A stretch of DNA of 64,000 bases from positions 1-64,000 of the forward strand of contig SVHW01000003.1 of assembly GCA_015055655.1 (NCBI GenBank), written 5' to 3'. This DNA is from Clostridiales bacterium. Lineage in GTDB: Bacteria; Bacillota; Clostridia; Christensenellales; Borkfalkiaceae. Below the pieces are notes generated by a model that saw nothing but the letters and a program-made list of their open reading frames with translations, ran no database searches and was not told the DNA's origin. The translations under genes and the position numbers were made by a program. This document shows positions 14,977-27,138 of this stretch, piece after piece (positions within the stretch are counted from its first letter, which is position 1; each line of letters opens with the position of its first letter).

Positions 14977-16284
14977 TTACGCCACGCCCATAACTTTGTC
15001 AAATTCGTCCAAAAGCGGTTCGATAAACCCTTTGAACGTTTGGAACAAACCGCTGGATATCGGCGATTTTTCCGTGAACAGTTCTTGTACGTTGAATATG
15101 CCGTACCGCGAGAGCAGATACCATACCGCCCATACCGCAAGGCACACCAAGACGCCTACCACGAAATAGAGCACGAAAGCGAAAATGCCGTCCACAATCC
15201 GCGTGAATTTGTGTTTTTCCGTCCACTCGGCAAGCAAGCGCAACACCCAGTTCAACGTAACGAACGCCGCCACCATAAACGCCGCCAAAAGCAGCCCTGC
15301 CAAAATCTTCCCAATGATATTTGCCACACCTGCCAAAGAGGAACTGAACACCCCTTTCATTGCGCCTACGCAACGGGTAGTAAGCCCGTATAAAAGCACT
15401 CTGTCGGGGTTGGCAGCGTTGGCGGAGAAGGGCAGATAGAAGGAATACAGCGTTAAAAACAGCCCAACGAATTTTAACAGACCGCGCACCGTTTCCGTGC
15501 AGCCGTTTCTTCGGCCCTTGCAAGCAAACGCAATCAGTATCCCGACGAAGAATACGTCCATTGCGTAATTTAACACGAACGTTTCTATCGTGGTGACAAT
15601 CGCGTTTTCATACAACGCGGCAAACGCGCCCTCTCGCAAAGACGTCGCGCCCGTCAAGAATAAACCAAGCGCAATCACGGTGAACAGCACCGCTACCGCA
15701 TTGATAAGCGACAACAATCCGCCTATCAGCCTCGTCCCAAACCCAGGCGTTTCGTAATTGATACGCATAGGCATTTTACGGGACGTAAAACACTCGTAAT
15801 CGTCGTAATCCTCGTAATCCTCGTCGTATTCCACGCCGTCCTCGTCCAACACGTACACGTCGGCGTTTTTAGGAATCATCTTAATTTTAGGACGGAATTT
15901 AAGGCTTAAAATACCGTAGACAAGCGTAACCACCAAAATACAACCGCACGCAACGATAAACGCAGGCATAAACGTCATTAACCCGTTAATAACGTTCGTC
16001 CTATCGTCACCCACCGCACCGAAATTGGACGCGACACGCTTGAAATAAGCGCGCATCGATTCTCCTATGCCGCCGCCCAAAAGCCCTTGCAGCAGGAAGA
16101 ATATCAACGCCGTTGCCAACCACACAATCCCTGCCCAGCTGACACGTTTTGCTCCTTTCTTAAAGCCTACGATAAAGGAGAGTAGCAGCGTGATAATGCT
16201 TACTACCAAGACAAAGACGGGCAACAACGATACGAAACCGCTGCCCGCATCCGCTTCTGTTGACAGAATCGAATAAAATTGCAT
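14977..16284 (-). CDS. Polytopic membrane protein, CvpA-like
   Basis: The 435-residue protein has about eight membrane segments in two blocks (residues ~17-125 and ~180-390), separated by a very acidic Tyr/Asp-rich cytoplasmic-type loop (YDEDYEDYDDYECF, ~150-165). The blocks resemble CvpA/colicin V production family segments (FIVGFKKGAKRVSW near the start; DGIFAFVLYFVVGVLVCL near the end). The function of that family is poorly defined. It starts 29 nt after glnS on the same strand with AAAGGAG, so it is probably the second gene of that operon. Confidence 0.6.
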   Translation of the reverse strand: MQFYSILSTEADAGSGFVSLLPVFVLVVSIITLLLSFIVGFKKGAKRVSWAGIVWLATALIFFLLQGLLGGGIGESMRAYFKRVASNFGAVGDDRTNVINGLMTFMPAFIVACGCILVVTLVYGILSLKFRPKIKMIPKNADVYVLDEDGVEYDEDYEDYDDYECFTSRKMPMRINYETPGFGTRLIGGLLSLINAVAVLFTVIALGLFLTGATSLREGAFAALYENAIVTTIETFVLNYAMDVFFVGILIAFACKGRRNGCTETVRGLLKFVGLFLTLYSFYLPFSANAANPDRVLLYGLTTRCVGAMKGVFSSSLAGVANIIGKILAGLLLAAFMVAAFVTLNWVLRLLAEWTEKHKFTRIVDGIFAFVLYFVVGVLVCLAVWAVWYLLSRYGIFNVQELFTEKSPISSGLFQTFKGFIEPLLDEFDKVMGVA

Positions 16285-16313
16285 TACTTTTCTCCTTTAT
16301 TTCTTACTTCTCA

Positions 16314-17948
16314 TTATTTATTGAAATTATCTTTCAGCGATACGATTTCGGAAAGCACTAAACCACCCTTTTCGTCCGTGCATTTCTTATAATAGCCCAC
16401 GCGCATAAGTTGGAACGCTTTGTTTTCTTCGCTCTCCGCAAGATACGGCTCGGCTTTGCCGTAATAAATATGTTCGCTGTCCAAATTCATACGTTCGCCA
16501 AAATCTTGCCCGGGGTATTCCGCGTCCTTCAAAAGATACGAATAGCGACGAATTTCCGCGTCCACACCTGTCTTGCCGTCTACCCATTGTATCGTGCCTT
16601 TTACCTTAATACCGCTGGTGTCGTTTGCCGAACGGCTTTCGGGTACGTACGAACATTTCAGTTCTACCACTTCCCCGTTTTCGTCTTGCACCACTTCGTC
16701 GCAATGAATAATGTACGCGCCTTTTAAACGTACGTATCCGTCTTGTTTCAAACGCTGGTATTTAGGTGGAGGATTCAGCGAGAAATCTGCTTTGTCAATG
16801 TATACCGTGTTGGAGAAAGCTACCTTTCTTACACCCAACTCCGGTTTTAAAGGATGAATTGCAGAATCAAGGAGTTCTTCTCCTTCGTAGTTGGTTATCG
16901 TCACCTTCAACGGCTCTAACACGGCCATAGCGCGCTCTGCATTTTCGTTTAAGTTATCGCGGATACACGCTTCGAGATAGGAAAGCTGACACTCGGAATT
17001 GGCTTTTACGATACCGATTTTCGTACAGAAATCCAATAACGCTTCGGGCGGTACGCCGCGGTTACGCAACCCTGCCACCGTCGGCATACGCGGGTCGTCC
17101 CAGCCGTGTACGTGCCCTTCTTCCACCAGCTTTTTCAAATACCGCTTACTCATTACCGTATTCGTCACCGCAAGACGAGCGAATTCGATTTGTCTGGGCT
17201 TCGGCGCAAAACCAAGGTTGATGCCCACCCAATCGTAAAGCGGCCTATGGTCTTCAAATTCGAGCGTACAAAGCGAGTGCGTTACGCCCTGCAAATAATC
17301 GCAAATGGGGTGCGCGTAATCGTACATAGGATAGATACACCACTTATCCCCCGTACGGTGATGCGTCGCGCGCAAGATACGGTAGATAACGGGGTCACGC
17401 ATATTCATATTCGGCGACGCCATATCGATTTTTGCGCGTAAACATTTGCTTCCGTCAGGATATTTGCCTGCGCGCATTTCTCTAAACAAACGTAAATTCT
17501 CGTCCACGCTGCGGTTTCTGTACGGGCTTTCCGTACCCGCTTCGGTGAGCGTGCCACGCGTCGCGCTGATTTCTTCGGGCGATAAATCGCACACGAACGC
17601 TTTGCCTTCGCAAATCAAACGTTCTGCGTAGTTATAAATAATCTCAAAGAAATCGGAAGCGTATTTTTCTTCCGCCCATTGATAGCCTACCCACTCGATA
17701 TCCTTACGGATAGCGTCGACGAATTCCGTCTTTTCTTTGGAGGGGTTGGTGTCGTCGAAAAAGAGGTTGCACTTCCCCTCGTATTTTTTCGCCGTACCGA
17801 AATTGACGAGCATACTTTTGATGTGTCCAATATGCAAATACCCATTCGGTTCGGGGGGGAAACGCGTTTGTACCGCGCTGATTTTCCCGCTTTCAATATC
17901 GTCGTTGATGATTTGTTCTATAAAGTTCGTTGCATCAATCGTTTTCAT
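16314..17948 (-). CDS. glnS: Glutaminyl-tRNA synthetase
   Basis: GlnRS directly charges tRNA-Gln. The 544-residue class I enzyme has RFPPEPNGYLHIGH (HIGH motif, ~39-42), VMSKRYLKKLVEEG (KMSKS equivalent) and the C-terminal beta-barrel anticodon domain. It is a GlnRS, not a GluRS, by the full-length beta-barrel C-terminus and the PPEPNGYLHIGH context. Most Bacillota use GluRS plus GatCAB, so this is a transferred gene in the broad sense. The Shine-Dalgarno is weak (GAGAAC). Confidence 0.96.
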   Translation of the reverse strand: MKTIDATNFIEQIINDDIESGKISAVQTRFPPEPNGYLHIGHIKSMLVNFGTAKKYEGKCNLFFDDTNPSKEKTEFVDAIRKDIEWVGYQWAEEKYASDFFEIIYNYAERLICEGKAFVCDLSPEEISATRGTLTEAGTESPYRNRSVDENLRLFREMRAGKYPDGSKCLRAKIDMASPNMNMRDPVIYRILRATHHRTGDKWCIYPMYDYAHPICDYLQGVTHSLCTLEFEDHRPLYDWVGINLGFAPKPRQIEFARLAVTNTVMSKRYLKKLVEEGHVHGWDDPRMPTVAGLRNRGVPPEALLDFCTKIGIVKANSECQLSYLEACIRDNLNENAERAMAVLEPLKVTITNYEGEELLDSAIHPLKPELGVRKVAFSNTVYIDKADFSLNPPPKYQRLKQDGYVRLKGAYIIHCDEVVQDENGEVVELKCSYVPESRSANDTSGIKVKGTIQWVDGKTGVDAEIRRYSYLLKDAEYPGQDFGERMNLDSEHIYYGKAEPYLAESEENKAFQLMRVGYYKKCTDEKGGLVLSEIVSLKDNFNK

Positions 17949-18053
17949 ATTCGTTCTCTATTTCACAATATTTTTAGGTATAATTTTCTCTACGATAGCG
18001 TTATTTATCAACGCCAACGCAAGATAGAAAGAGTTAGCGCAAAGCCTCTCTAC

Positions 18054-19709
18054 TTACGACAAGCCTACGATAGTGCCGTCGGAAAGCAAATCGATTTTTT
18101 CCGCCGCAGGACGCGCGCCAAGCCCGGGCATCAGCATTATTTTTCCTGCAATCGCCACGATAAAGCCTGCGCCGCCTTTCAACATAATGTCGCGTACGGT
18201 AATTCTAAATCCCGTCGGTCTGCCAATCAGTTCCGCGTTATCGGAAAGCGAATACTGCGTTTTTGCCATAATAATCGGTTTATCGCCGTATCCCTTTTCT
18301 TCTATCGTCTTAATCTTCGCCAACGCTTCTTCCGAGAAATCTACGCCGTCCGCGCCGTATATCTTCTGCGCGAGTTTTTCTATCTTCGTGCAAACGTCTT
18401 CATTAAGTTCGTACGGGAAACAAAGTTTGGAGGGGATTTCGCACGCCTTTACCACTTCTTGCGCCAGCTCTTTACCGCCCTCGCCGCCTTTTAAGAATAC
18501 GTCGGTGAACACCGCCGTAGAACCTGCTTTTCTAACCGTTTCGATAACGTAATCCGTTTCCGCTTGCGTGTCGGTGAAAAATCTGTTCATCGCCACGACG
18601 ACGGGCTTTTTGTATACGTTTTGGATATTTTCGATATGTTTCAAAAGATTGGGCATACCCTTTGCCAACGCGTCGAGGTTTTCCTCGGCAAGCGTCGCTT
18701 TGTCTGCACCGCCGTGCAGTTTTAACGCCTTCACCGTCGCTACGATAACCACGCAATCGGGTTCGATGCCTGCCTTACGGCATTTCGCGTCGAGGAATTT
18801 CTCTGCGCCAAGGTCTGCGCCAAAGCCCGCCTCGGTAATCGCGTAATCGGCAAGGCTCATTGCCGCGTACGTCGCCTGTACGCTGTTGCAACCGTGCGCG
18901 ATATTCGCAAACGGTCCGCCGTGGATAATCGCAGGCGTATGTTCCAACGTTTGTACGAGGTTGGGTTTCATCGCCTCTTTAAGCAGCACCGCCATCGAAC
19001 CTACCGCGCCGGGGATTTCTCTTGCAAAAACGTAATCCCCGTCCGTGTTCAAGCCGATGATAATATTGCCCAAACGGCGTTTCAAATCGTCCAAATTGGT
19101 GGCAAGACAGAGCACCGCCATCACTTCGCTTGCCGCCGTGATGTCAAAATGGTCCTCTCTTTCCACGCCGCGCCCGTTTTTACCAACCGTCACGTTGATA
19201 AGCTGGCGTTCGTTCATATCCATACAGCGATGGAAATAAATGTTATCCAAATCAATTTTCAGCGCGTTGCCACGGAAAATATGGTTATCTACAAGCGCGC
19301 AAAGCAGGTTGTTTGCCGCGGTAATCGCGTGCAAATCGCCCGTGAAATGCAAATTGATGTCGCTCATTGGCACAACTTGCGCATAGCCGCCGCCCGCCGC
19401 GCCGCCTTTCATACCGAATACGGGGCCAAGGGAAGGCTCTCTTAAAGCAAGGCAAACCGATTTCCCAATTTTGGAAAGTCCGTCGCCAAGACCGATGGAA
19501 ACGGTGGTTTTGCCCTCGCCCGAAGCGGTGGGGTTAATCGCCGTCACCAAAACGAGTTTCGCTTTGCGTTTCGCTTTTTTCGGCAACGTAATTTTTGCCT
19601 TATACTTGCCGTATAATTCCAAATCCCCTTCTTTCAGCCCGATTTTTTTCGCCACTTTGCGAATATCAATCAGCTTGGCGGATTCTGCAATTTCAATATC
19701 TGAAAGCAT
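18054..19709 (-). CDS. fhs: Formate-tetrahydrofolate ligase
   Basis: Fhs makes 10-formyl-THF from formate, THF and ATP, feeding purine synthesis and, in acetogens, the methyl branch of the Wood-Ljungdahl pathway. The 551-residue product has the ATP motif NPTASGEGKTT and the family block EAGFGADLGAEKF. The start MLSDIEIAESAKL follows AAGGAG. No other one-carbon genes are adjacent, so acetogenesis is not implied. Confidence 0.97.
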   Translation of the reverse strand: MLSDIEIAESAKLIDIRKVAKKIGLKEGDLELYGKYKAKITLPKKAKRKAKLVLVTAINPTASGEGKTTVSIGLGDGLSKIGKSVCLALREPSLGPVFGMKGGAAGGGYAQVVPMSDINLHFTGDLHAITAANNLLCALVDNHIFRGNALKIDLDNIYFHRCMDMNERQLINVTVGKNGRGVEREDHFDITAASEVMAVLCLATNLDDLKRRLGNIIIGLNTDGDYVFAREIPGAVGSMAVLLKEAMKPNLVQTLEHTPAIIHGGPFANIAHGCNSVQATYAAMSLADYAITEAGFGADLGAEKFLDAKCRKAGIEPDCVVIVATVKALKLHGGADKATLAEENLDALAKGMPNLLKHIENIQNVYKKPVVVAMNRFFTDTQAETDYVIETVRKAGSTAVFTDVFLKGGEGGKELAQEVVKACEIPSKLCFPYELNEDVCTKIEKLAQKIYGADGVDFSEEALAKIKTIEEKGYGDKPIIMAKTQYSLSDNAELIGRPTGFRITVRDIMLKGGAGFIVAIAGKIMLMPGLGARPAAEKIDLLSDGTIVGLS

Positions 19710-19810
19710 TTTATTTCTCCTTCGTGCCTGTTGCCATCGTCCCTTGTTGGCGTACGCATTACGCGCGAAAACGTGCAAACGACTATACTAACGCTATTTT
19801 ATCATCTAAC

Positions 19811-19839
19811 ATTATAACATATCTTTTCAAAAAATGGAA
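19811..19839 (-). promoter_or_regulatory. Probable promoter of fhs
   Basis: On the minus strand, TTCCAT (19834-19839), a 17-nt spacer and TATAAT (19811-19816), giving a leader of about 95 nt. Apart from this and the glyQS promoter, the 316-nt divergent gap (19710-20025) is AT-rich with no gene and no riboswitch I recognise. Confidence 0.5.
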
Positions 19840-19952
19840 TAGTTATCTCGGCGTTTTTTTGATTTTTTTTAATAATTTTTCGCAAATTTTGTAAACGCGC
19901 GGAAAAAACACCCACAATTTAGATTTTTTCATCAATTTCACGCGCCTTTCGT

Positions 19953-19981
19953 TTGACTTTACTTTGTAAAAACCGTATAAT
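19953..19981 (+). promoter_or_regulatory. Promoter of glyQS
   Basis: TTGACT (19953-19958), a 17-nt spacer and TATAAT (19976-19981). The leader is about 38 nt, too short for a T-box. Confidence 0.8.
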
Positions 19982-20025
19982 TAAATCGATAATGAAGTTT
20001 TATCGTAAAAAAGGAGAACTGTATT

Positions 20026-21426
20026 ATGGCTGAAAAAAGAGCTGTTACGATGGACAAACTCGTTTCCCTTTGCAAAACGCGCGGCTTTATTTTCCCCGGC
20101 AGCGAAATTTACGGCGGCCTTGCCAACACGTGGGACTACGGTCCTTTGGGCGTAGAGCTGAAAAATAACGTAAAGAAAGCTTGGTGGAAAAAATTCGTGC
20201 AAGAAAACCCGTACAACACGGGCGTAGATTGCGCTATCCTTATGAACACCCGTACGTGGAAAGCGTCGGGACACCTTGGCGGATTTTCCGACCCGCTTAT
20301 GGACTGCAAGTCCTGTAAAGCGCGTCACAGAGCCGACCAATTGGTGGAAGCGTACGTGGCGAAAAAGGGCTTGGACGTGAAAGTAGAAAGTATGGATAAC
20401 GACGCCCTCGAAGCGTTTATCACCGAGCACAAAATCGTTTGCCCTATTTGCGGCAACAGCGATTTCACGTCGATTAGAAAATTCAACTTGATGTTCAAAA
20501 CTTTCCAAGGCGTTACGGAAGATTCGACAAACACCGTATACCTTCGTCCGGAAACGGCGCAAGGTATCTTCGTCAACTTTGCCAACGTACAACGCGCTAC
20601 CCGTATGCGCGTGCCTTTCGGTATCGCGCAGGTAGGTAAATCCTTCCGTAACGAAATCACCCCCGGCAACTTTACCTTCCGTACCCGTGAATTCGAACAA
20701 ATGGAACTGGAATTCTTCTGCAAACCCGGCACCGATTTAGAGTGGTTTGCCTATTGGAAAGATTTCTGCCGCGATTGGCTGTTATCCCTTGGTATGAAAG
20801 CGGAAAACTTGCACCTTCGCGACCACTCCCCTGAAGAACTTTGCTTCTATTCCAAAGCGACGACGGACTTTGAATACCGTTTTGCGTTCGGTTGGGGGGA
20901 ACTTTGGGGCGTTGCGGATAGAACGGACTACGACTTATCGCAACACGCAAAAGAGTGCGGCAAACCCATTGATTACGTAGACCCTGTGACGGGCGAAAGA
21001 TACGTGCCTTACGTCGTTGAGCCTTCTTTGGGCGCAGACCGCGTAGTGCTTGCCTTCCTTACGGACGCGTACGACGAAGAAGTGGTGGACGCGGAAAAGA
21101 ACGACGTACGCACCGTGCTTCGTTTGCACCCCTTCCTTGCGCCGTACAAATGCGCGGTATTGCCCTTGCAAAAGAACCTTGCGGAAAAGGCAGACGAAGT
21201 GTACGCGAAGATGATGAAGAAATTCCCCACCACGTACGATATCACGGGCTCTATCGGCAAACGTTATCGCCGTCAAGACGAAATCGGCACGCCTTTCTGC
21301 GTAACGATTGACTTCCAAACGTTGGAAGACAACACGGTGACGGTGCGTGACAGAGATACGATGGACCAAATCCGCGTATCCATTGACGAAGCAATTAAGT
21401 ATATCGAAGAAAAAATCGAATTTTAA
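20026..21426 (+). CDS. Glycyl-tRNA synthetase, single-chain (alpha2) type
   Basis: This class II enzyme charges tRNA-Gly. The 466-residue protein has CPICGN and [15 protein letters not shown] in the insertion and the motif 2 region [12 protein letters not shown]...FRNEITP, and it ends in the anticodon-binding domain. The single-chain homodimeric type (eukaryote/archaea-like, also in B. burgdorferi and many gut Clostridia) differs from the GlyQ/GlyS pair of B. subtilis. AAGGAGAA precedes the ATG. Confidence 0.96.
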   Translation: MAEKRAVTMDKLVSLCKTRGFIFPGSEIYGGLANTWDYGPLGVELKNNVKKAWWKKFVQENPYNTGVDCAILMNTRTWKASGHLGGFSDPLMDCKSCKARHRADQLVEAYVAKKGLDVKVESMDNDALEAFITEHKIVCPICGNSDFTSIRKFNLMFKTFQGVTEDSTNTVYLRPETAQGIFVNFANVQRATRMRVPFGIAQVGKSFRNEITPGNFTFRTREFEQMELEFFCKPGTDLEWFAYWKDFCRDWLLSLGMKAENLHLRDHSPEELCFYSKATTDFEYRFAFGWGELWGVADRTDYDLSQHAKECGKPIDYVDPVTGERYVPYVVEPSLGADRVVLAFLTDAYDEEVVDAEKNDVRTVLRLHPFLAPYKCAVLPLQKNLAEKADEVYAKMMKKFPTTYDITGSIGKRYRRQDEIGTPFCVTIDFQTLEDNTVTVRDRDTMDQIRVSIDEAIKYIEEKIEF

Positions 21427-21449
21427 TTGAAAAAATCTAAAAATAACGG

Positions 21450-21486
21450 GGGCAGGGATGCGTTGAACGCATCCCTGCCCTTTTTT
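21450..21486 (+). terminator. Terminator of glyQS
   Basis: GGGCAGGGATGC and its complement around a short loop, then TTTTTT. Confidence 0.92.
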
Positions 21487-21535
21487 GTTACGTACGTATC
21501 CAACAAAAATAATTTCGCCGCCGTTGAATATTTAG

Positions 21536-21772
21536 TCAATCTTTATCGATTCTATCAAAAAAAGGAGAACGGAAAAATTCTGCTGCCGTCATTTCAAACG
21601 CCCAAAATATCTCCAAAAGTTTTTCCGTTATCAATTCGCTTTTCTCCCCTCGCGTAACGCGCAATATCGTTTCATACGACACCCCAATCTTGTCAGCCAA
21701 ACGCATTTTTGATATTCCCTTATCCTTGCACAACGCATTGATACGAAAACCTATCGCTTCATATTTATTCAT
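21536..21772 (-). CDS. Small HTH (XRE-like) regulator
   Basis: The 78-residue protein has a helix-turn-helix of the Cro/CI type (LCKDKGISKMRLADKIGVSYETILRVTRG, residues ~14-42) and little else. ATG 21772 is chosen because AAAGAGGT lies 8 nt upstream. It is divergent from a second small HTH gene, and their shared 83-nt intergenic region holds two operator-like palindromes overlapping its promoter. A genetic switch or mutual repression is likely. The remainder of an integrated element is not present. Confidence 0.8.
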   Translation of the reverse strand: MNKYEAIGFRINALCKDKGISKMRLADKIGVSYETILRVTRGEKSELITEKLLEIFWAFEMTAAEFFRSPFFDRIDKD

Positions 21773-21793
21773 AAACAAGCACCTCTTTCTCAT

Positions 21794-21822
21794 ATTATAA
21801 TATACCTATTTAGGTATGTCAA
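21794..21822 (-). promoter_or_regulatory. Perfect promoter of the left HTH gene, overlapped by an operator
   Basis: On the minus strand, TTGACA (21817-21822), 17 nt and TATAAT (21794-21799). The palindrome at 21802-21817 lies inside the spacer. Confidence 0.8.
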
Positions 21823-21836
21823 ACCTTTTTAGGTAT
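21802..21836. promoter_or_regulatory. Operator pair for the divergent HTH genes
   Basis: Site 1 is ATACCTA-TT-TAGGTAT. Site 2, about 20 nt to the right, is AAACCT-TTTT-AGGTAT. The common half-site is ACCTA/TAGGT. Site 1 overlaps the left promoter, and site 2 sits just upstream of the right gene's -10. Confidence 0.7.
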
Positions 21837-21843
21837 ATTTTGT

Positions 21844-21849
21844 TACAAT
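21844..21849 (+). promoter_or_regulatory. -10 box of the right HTH gene
   Basis: TACAAT ends 6 nt before the ATG at 21856, with no Shine-Dalgarno in between. The -35 is poor, which suits a promoter needing help or repressed by default. Confidence 0.5.
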
Positions 21850-21855
21850 AGAATT

Positions 21856-22053
21856 ATGTTTAGCGAAATTTTATTAGATTTAATGAGAGAAAAGCAAATA
21901 AACCAAAGGCAACTCGCCTTACAGGCGGATATTCCCCCCACGACAATTAGCGGTTGGATAAACGCAGGAAGGTTGCCCGATTATAACGCGCTGATTAAGC
22001 TTAGCAAATTTTTCGACGTAAGCGCAGACTATCTACTTGGATTAACCGATTGA
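21856..22053 (+). CDS. Small HTH (XRE-family) regulator
   Basis: The 65-residue Cro/CI-type protein is essentially a single HTH_3 domain: REKQINQRQLALQADIPPTT (helices 1-3), then ISGWINAGRLPDYNALIKLSKFF and the common ending VSADYLLGLTD. It probably binds the ACCTA/TAGGT sites next to it. The mRNA appears leaderless. A terminator hairpin follows within 14 nt. Confidence 0.85.
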   Translation: MFSEILLDLMREKQINQRQLALQADIPPTTISGWINAGRLPDYNALIKLSKFFDVSADYLLGLTD

Positions 22054-22066
22054 CAACAAGCAAACC

Positions 22067-22369
22067 AAAAAGCAAGGCGTATCGCCTTGCTTTTTTCGTT
22101 TATGGATACCGTTTCGGGGTTATCCCCGCATACGTGGCGGTTTTACGACGCCTTGAACGCCTTTCGGCGTTGAGAACGCAAAACTGCGTTTTGCTTTTGG
22201 AAGGGCTATACTCCGTCTTACGACGGCTCTTGACAGAGTGTCGTAAAGGCTCTGCCTTTACAATCCGCAAGGGACTATGCCCCTTGACCTCACGTAATGC
22301 ACATAACTAAAAAGCAAGGCAAATCGCCTTGCTTTTTTTCGTTTATTGATACTGCTTCGGGGGTTATCG
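22067..22369. repeat. Terminator duplicated around a mini-hairpin array
   Basis: The hairpin AAGCAAGGCG-TAT-CGCCTTGCTT with T-run plus ~30 nt of flank (22067-22127) recurs at 22309-22369. Copy 1 terminates the HTH gene; copy 2 can terminate gyrA. The ~180 nt between is a row of tiny stems: ACGCC-TTTC-GGCGT, GCAAAAC-TGC-GTTTTGC, CCGTC-TTAC-GACGG, GACA-GAG-TGTC, GTAAAGGC-TCT-GCCTTTAC, AAGGG-ACTATG-CCCCTT. No gene is seen. Confidence 0.8.
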
Positions 22370-22414
22370 CTATCTTTCCGTCCACGATAACCTTTTTTCT
22401 ATGCTTTCAAGAAA

Positions 22415-22447
22415 GATAGAAAGACTTGCCAGCAGTGGCTCACTGTC
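22415..22447. repeat. Dispersed hairpin repeat, copy 2 (next to gyrA stop)
   Basis: GATAGAAAGACTTGCCA is followed by GCAGTG-GCT-CACTGT. Relative to copy 1, both sides of the stem changed (G to A and C to T), so pairing is kept. It ends 2 nt from the gyrA stop codon. Confidence 0.75.
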
Positions 22448-22449
22448 TT

Positions 22450-25065
22450 CTAATCGGCGGGCGTTTCGTCTACCACTTCGTCGTCCAAAACAACCGCTTC
22501 TTCTACTTCTTCCGCTTCCACTTCGCCAACCAAATCTTCAGGGCTTAAATCCGCCGCCGTTTCTTCGGGCGCTTGCGTTTCCGCTTCGTCGTCGCGTTCG
22601 GTGATGTCCACCGTAGCCACTTCGCTGTCTTTTACGTTCATTACTCTAACGCCGCGCGTGCTTCTGCCGATATGGCTAATCGTGTCTGCGTGCATACGGA
22701 TAATGATGCCGCCCGTCGTGATAATCATAACGTCGTTTTCGTCCGTGACAAGACGCATATTCACCACTTCGCCCGTCTTTTCGTTGTAGATGCCCGATTT
22801 GATACCCTTGCCGCCACGGCTTTGCAAACGGTATTCGTCAAACGACGTACGTTTGCCGTAACCCAAAGACGTCAGCGTAAACAAATCTTGCGTTTCGTCC
22901 ACAATCAACATATCCACGACGATGTCGCCCTTGCCAAGCGTAATCGCTTTTACGCCCTGCGTGCCACGCCCCGTAGGACGTACGTCCGTTTCCGCAAAGC
23001 GGATGCACTTGCCTTGACGCGACGCCACGAAGATTTCGTTTTCGCCCGTCGTGAACTGCACGGAGATAAGTCTATCGTCTTCTTGCAACTTAATGGCAAT
23101 TTTACCGTTTTTGGGAATACGCTTGAATTCGTCCGTCGACGTCTTCTTAATTAAGCCGTTTTCCGTCGCCATAACGAGGAAGCCCGTTCCGTCTTCTTTG
23201 ACGGGCAACACCGCCTCGATGCGCTCCCCTTGGTCAAGCTGTACGATATTGACAATCGCTCTGCCTCTTGCCGTTCTGTTCGCTTCGGGAATTTCGTATC
23301 CTTTAATCGAATATACTTTGCCCTTGGACGAGAAGAGCAAGATAGGGTCGTGCGTGCACGTTACGAACATCTTCTCCACGTAATCCTCGTCTTTCGGTCT
23401 ATGCGCCGTAATCCCCTTGCCGCCGCGGCCTTGCGCCTTGTATTCGGCAACGGGCAAACGCTTGATATAACCCGAGTGCGTAATCGAAATAACGACGTCT
23501 TCTCTGTCGATAAGGTCTTCGTCGTCAATATTGCCGTAGTCCACGGAAATTTCCGATTTTCTGGGCGAAGGGTATTTCGCCTTGATTTCCGTCAAGTCGT
23601 TACGGATAATATCCATCACACGCCACTCGTTCGCCAAAATATCCTTCAAATCGGCAATCGTGTTATACAACGCAGTCAACTCGTCATTGAGTTTTTCCAC
23701 TTCCAAAGACGTCAATCTTTGCAAGCGCATTTCCAAAATAGCGTTGGCTTGTTTTTCGTCCAATTCGAACGCTTCCGTCAAACCCACAATCGCGCTGTTT
23801 TTATCCGCGCTGGCTTTGATGATACGGATAACTTCGTCCACGTTGGCAAGCGCAAGCACCAAGCCTGCAATGATATGCGCGCGTTCTTCCGTTTTATTTA
23901 AATCGTACTTCGTTCTGCGCGTAATCACTTCTTTTTGGTGGTCGAGATAGTATTTAAGCACTTCTTGCAAATTGAGCGTTTTCGGCTCGGTTCCGTTTTC
24001 CACGAGAGCGAGCAAGATAATGCCGTCGGAAGATTGCAATTTCGTCTTCTTATACAACGTATTTAACACGACTTGCGCGTTGGCATCCTTCTTGACTTCG
24101 ATAACGATACGCATACCGTCTCTGCCCGATTCGTCACGGATATCGGAAATGCCTTCAAGGCGTTTATCCTTAACCATATCCGCAATCGTTTTCACCAAAA
24201 CCGCTTTGTTTACCTGATAGGGAATTTCCGTCACGATAATACGGGAACGGATTTGCCCACCCGACGTATATTCCTCAATTTCGCATCTCGAACGGATAAC
24301 GATTTTGCCTTGTCCCGTTCTATACGCCTGACGGATGCCGCTTCTGCCCATAATCAAACCGCCCGTAGGGAAATCGGGGGCAGGGATATATTCCATCAAT
24401 TCGTCAATCGTGATTTCGGGGTTATCAATCATTGCAATCGTGCCGTCGATAACTTCCGCAAGGTTATGCGGCGGAATATTCGTCGCCATACCTACGGCGA
24501 TACCGTCCGAACCGTTGACAAGCAGGTTGGGATATCTTGCAGGAAGCACCGTCGGTTCTTCTTCGCTGCCGTCGAAGTTGGGGATAAAATCCACCGTTTC
24601 TTTATCCAAATCACGCAGCATTTCCGCCGCCAACTTGGTAAGCCTTGCTTCCGTATAACGCATAGCTGCCGCGCTGTCGCCGTCCACGCTACCGAAGTTG
24701 CCGTGGCCGTCTACGAGAGGGAAGCTGATGGTAAATTCTTGCGCCAATCTTACGAGCGCGTCGTATACCGAACTGTCGCCGTGAGGGTGATATTTACCCA
24801 TACAGTCACCGACGATACGGGCGCATTTTCTATACGCCTTATCGTTATACAACCCCATATCGTGCATTGCGTACAAAATTCTTCTATGCACGGGCTTCAA
24901 GCCGTCGCGCACGTCGGGGATAGCTCTCGATTTATTTACTGCCATCGCGTATGCGATAAACGAACGCTTTAACTCGTCGTCTACCTCTACGTCCAGCATT
25001 TTCGTCATTTCAAGTGTTTTCTTAAACGCCTCGGTTAATTCAGGACTGGTTTCTTTCTTTGCCAT
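22450..25065 (-). CDS. gyrA: DNA gyrase subunit A
   Basis: GyrA cuts and rejoins DNA for negative supercoiling. The 871-residue product has the catalytic Tyr137 in RYTEARL, and Ser98/Asp102 at the positions that mutate in quinolone resistance are wild type (HGDSSVYD). The GyrA box appears as QGRGGKG, confirming gyrase rather than topoisomerase IV. The C-terminal 65 residues are a strongly acidic tail. It begins 20 nt after gyrB with AGGAG. Confidence 0.98.
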   Translation of the reverse strand: MAKKETSPELTEAFKKTLEMTKMLDVEVDDELKRSFIAYAMAVNKSRAIPDVRDGLKPVHRRILYAMHDMGLYNDKAYRKCARIVGDCMGKYHPHGDSSVYDALVRLAQEFTISFPLVDGHGNFGSVDGDSAAAMRYTEARLTKLAAEMLRDLDKETVDFIPNFDGSEEEPTVLPARYPNLLVNGSDGIAVGMATNIPPHNLAEVIDGTIAMIDNPEITIDELMEYIPAPDFPTGGLIMGRSGIRQAYRTGQGKIVIRSRCEIEEYTSGGQIRSRIIVTEIPYQVNKAVLVKTIADMVKDKRLEGISDIRDESGRDGMRIVIEVKKDANAQVVLNTLYKKTKLQSSDGIILLALVENGTEPKTLNLQEVLKYYLDHQKEVITRRTKYDLNKTEERAHIIAGLVLALANVDEVIRIIKASADKNSAIVGLTEAFELDEKQANAILEMRLQRLTSLEVEKLNDELTALYNTIADLKDILANEWRVMDIIRNDLTEIKAKYPSPRKSEISVDYGNIDDEDLIDREDVVISITHSGYIKRLPVAEYKAQGRGGKGITAHRPKDEDYVEKMFVTCTHDPILLFSSKGKVYSIKGYEIPEANRTARGRAIVNIVQLDQGERIEAVLPVKEDGTGFLVMATENGLIKKTSTDEFKRIPKNGKIAIKLQEDDRLISVQFTTGENEIFVASRQGKCIRFAETDVRPTGRGTQGVKAITLGKGDIVVDMLIVDETQDLFTLTSLGYGKRTSFDEYRLQSRGGKGIKSGIYNEKTGEVVNMRLVTDENDVMIITTGGIIIRMHADTISHIGRSTRGVRVMNVKDSEVATVDITERDDEAETQAPEETAADLSPEDLVGEVEAEEVEEAVVLDDEVVDETPAD

Positions 25066-25085
25066 TGTTCTTTTCTCCTACTGTC

Positions 25086-27041
<1,956 letters not shown>

Positions 27042-27138
27042 TTATATTAAAAAAAGAAAATCGTTATTTTACTCCCCTATTATACCACCTTTTTTTTGAA
27101 ATGTACAGCAAATCACCGCACTTTTTTCAAAAAAAGTT

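Noticed and set aside
19710-19810. Tetrahydrofolate riboswitch upstream of fhs
   Set aside because: The leader lacks the conserved THF riboswitch core that I know; a covariance-model search would be decisive.
19981-20025. T-box leaders for metG, glnS, glyQS and serS
   Set aside because: None of the leaders shows a specifier stem followed by the TGGNACCGCG bulge, and most are too short.
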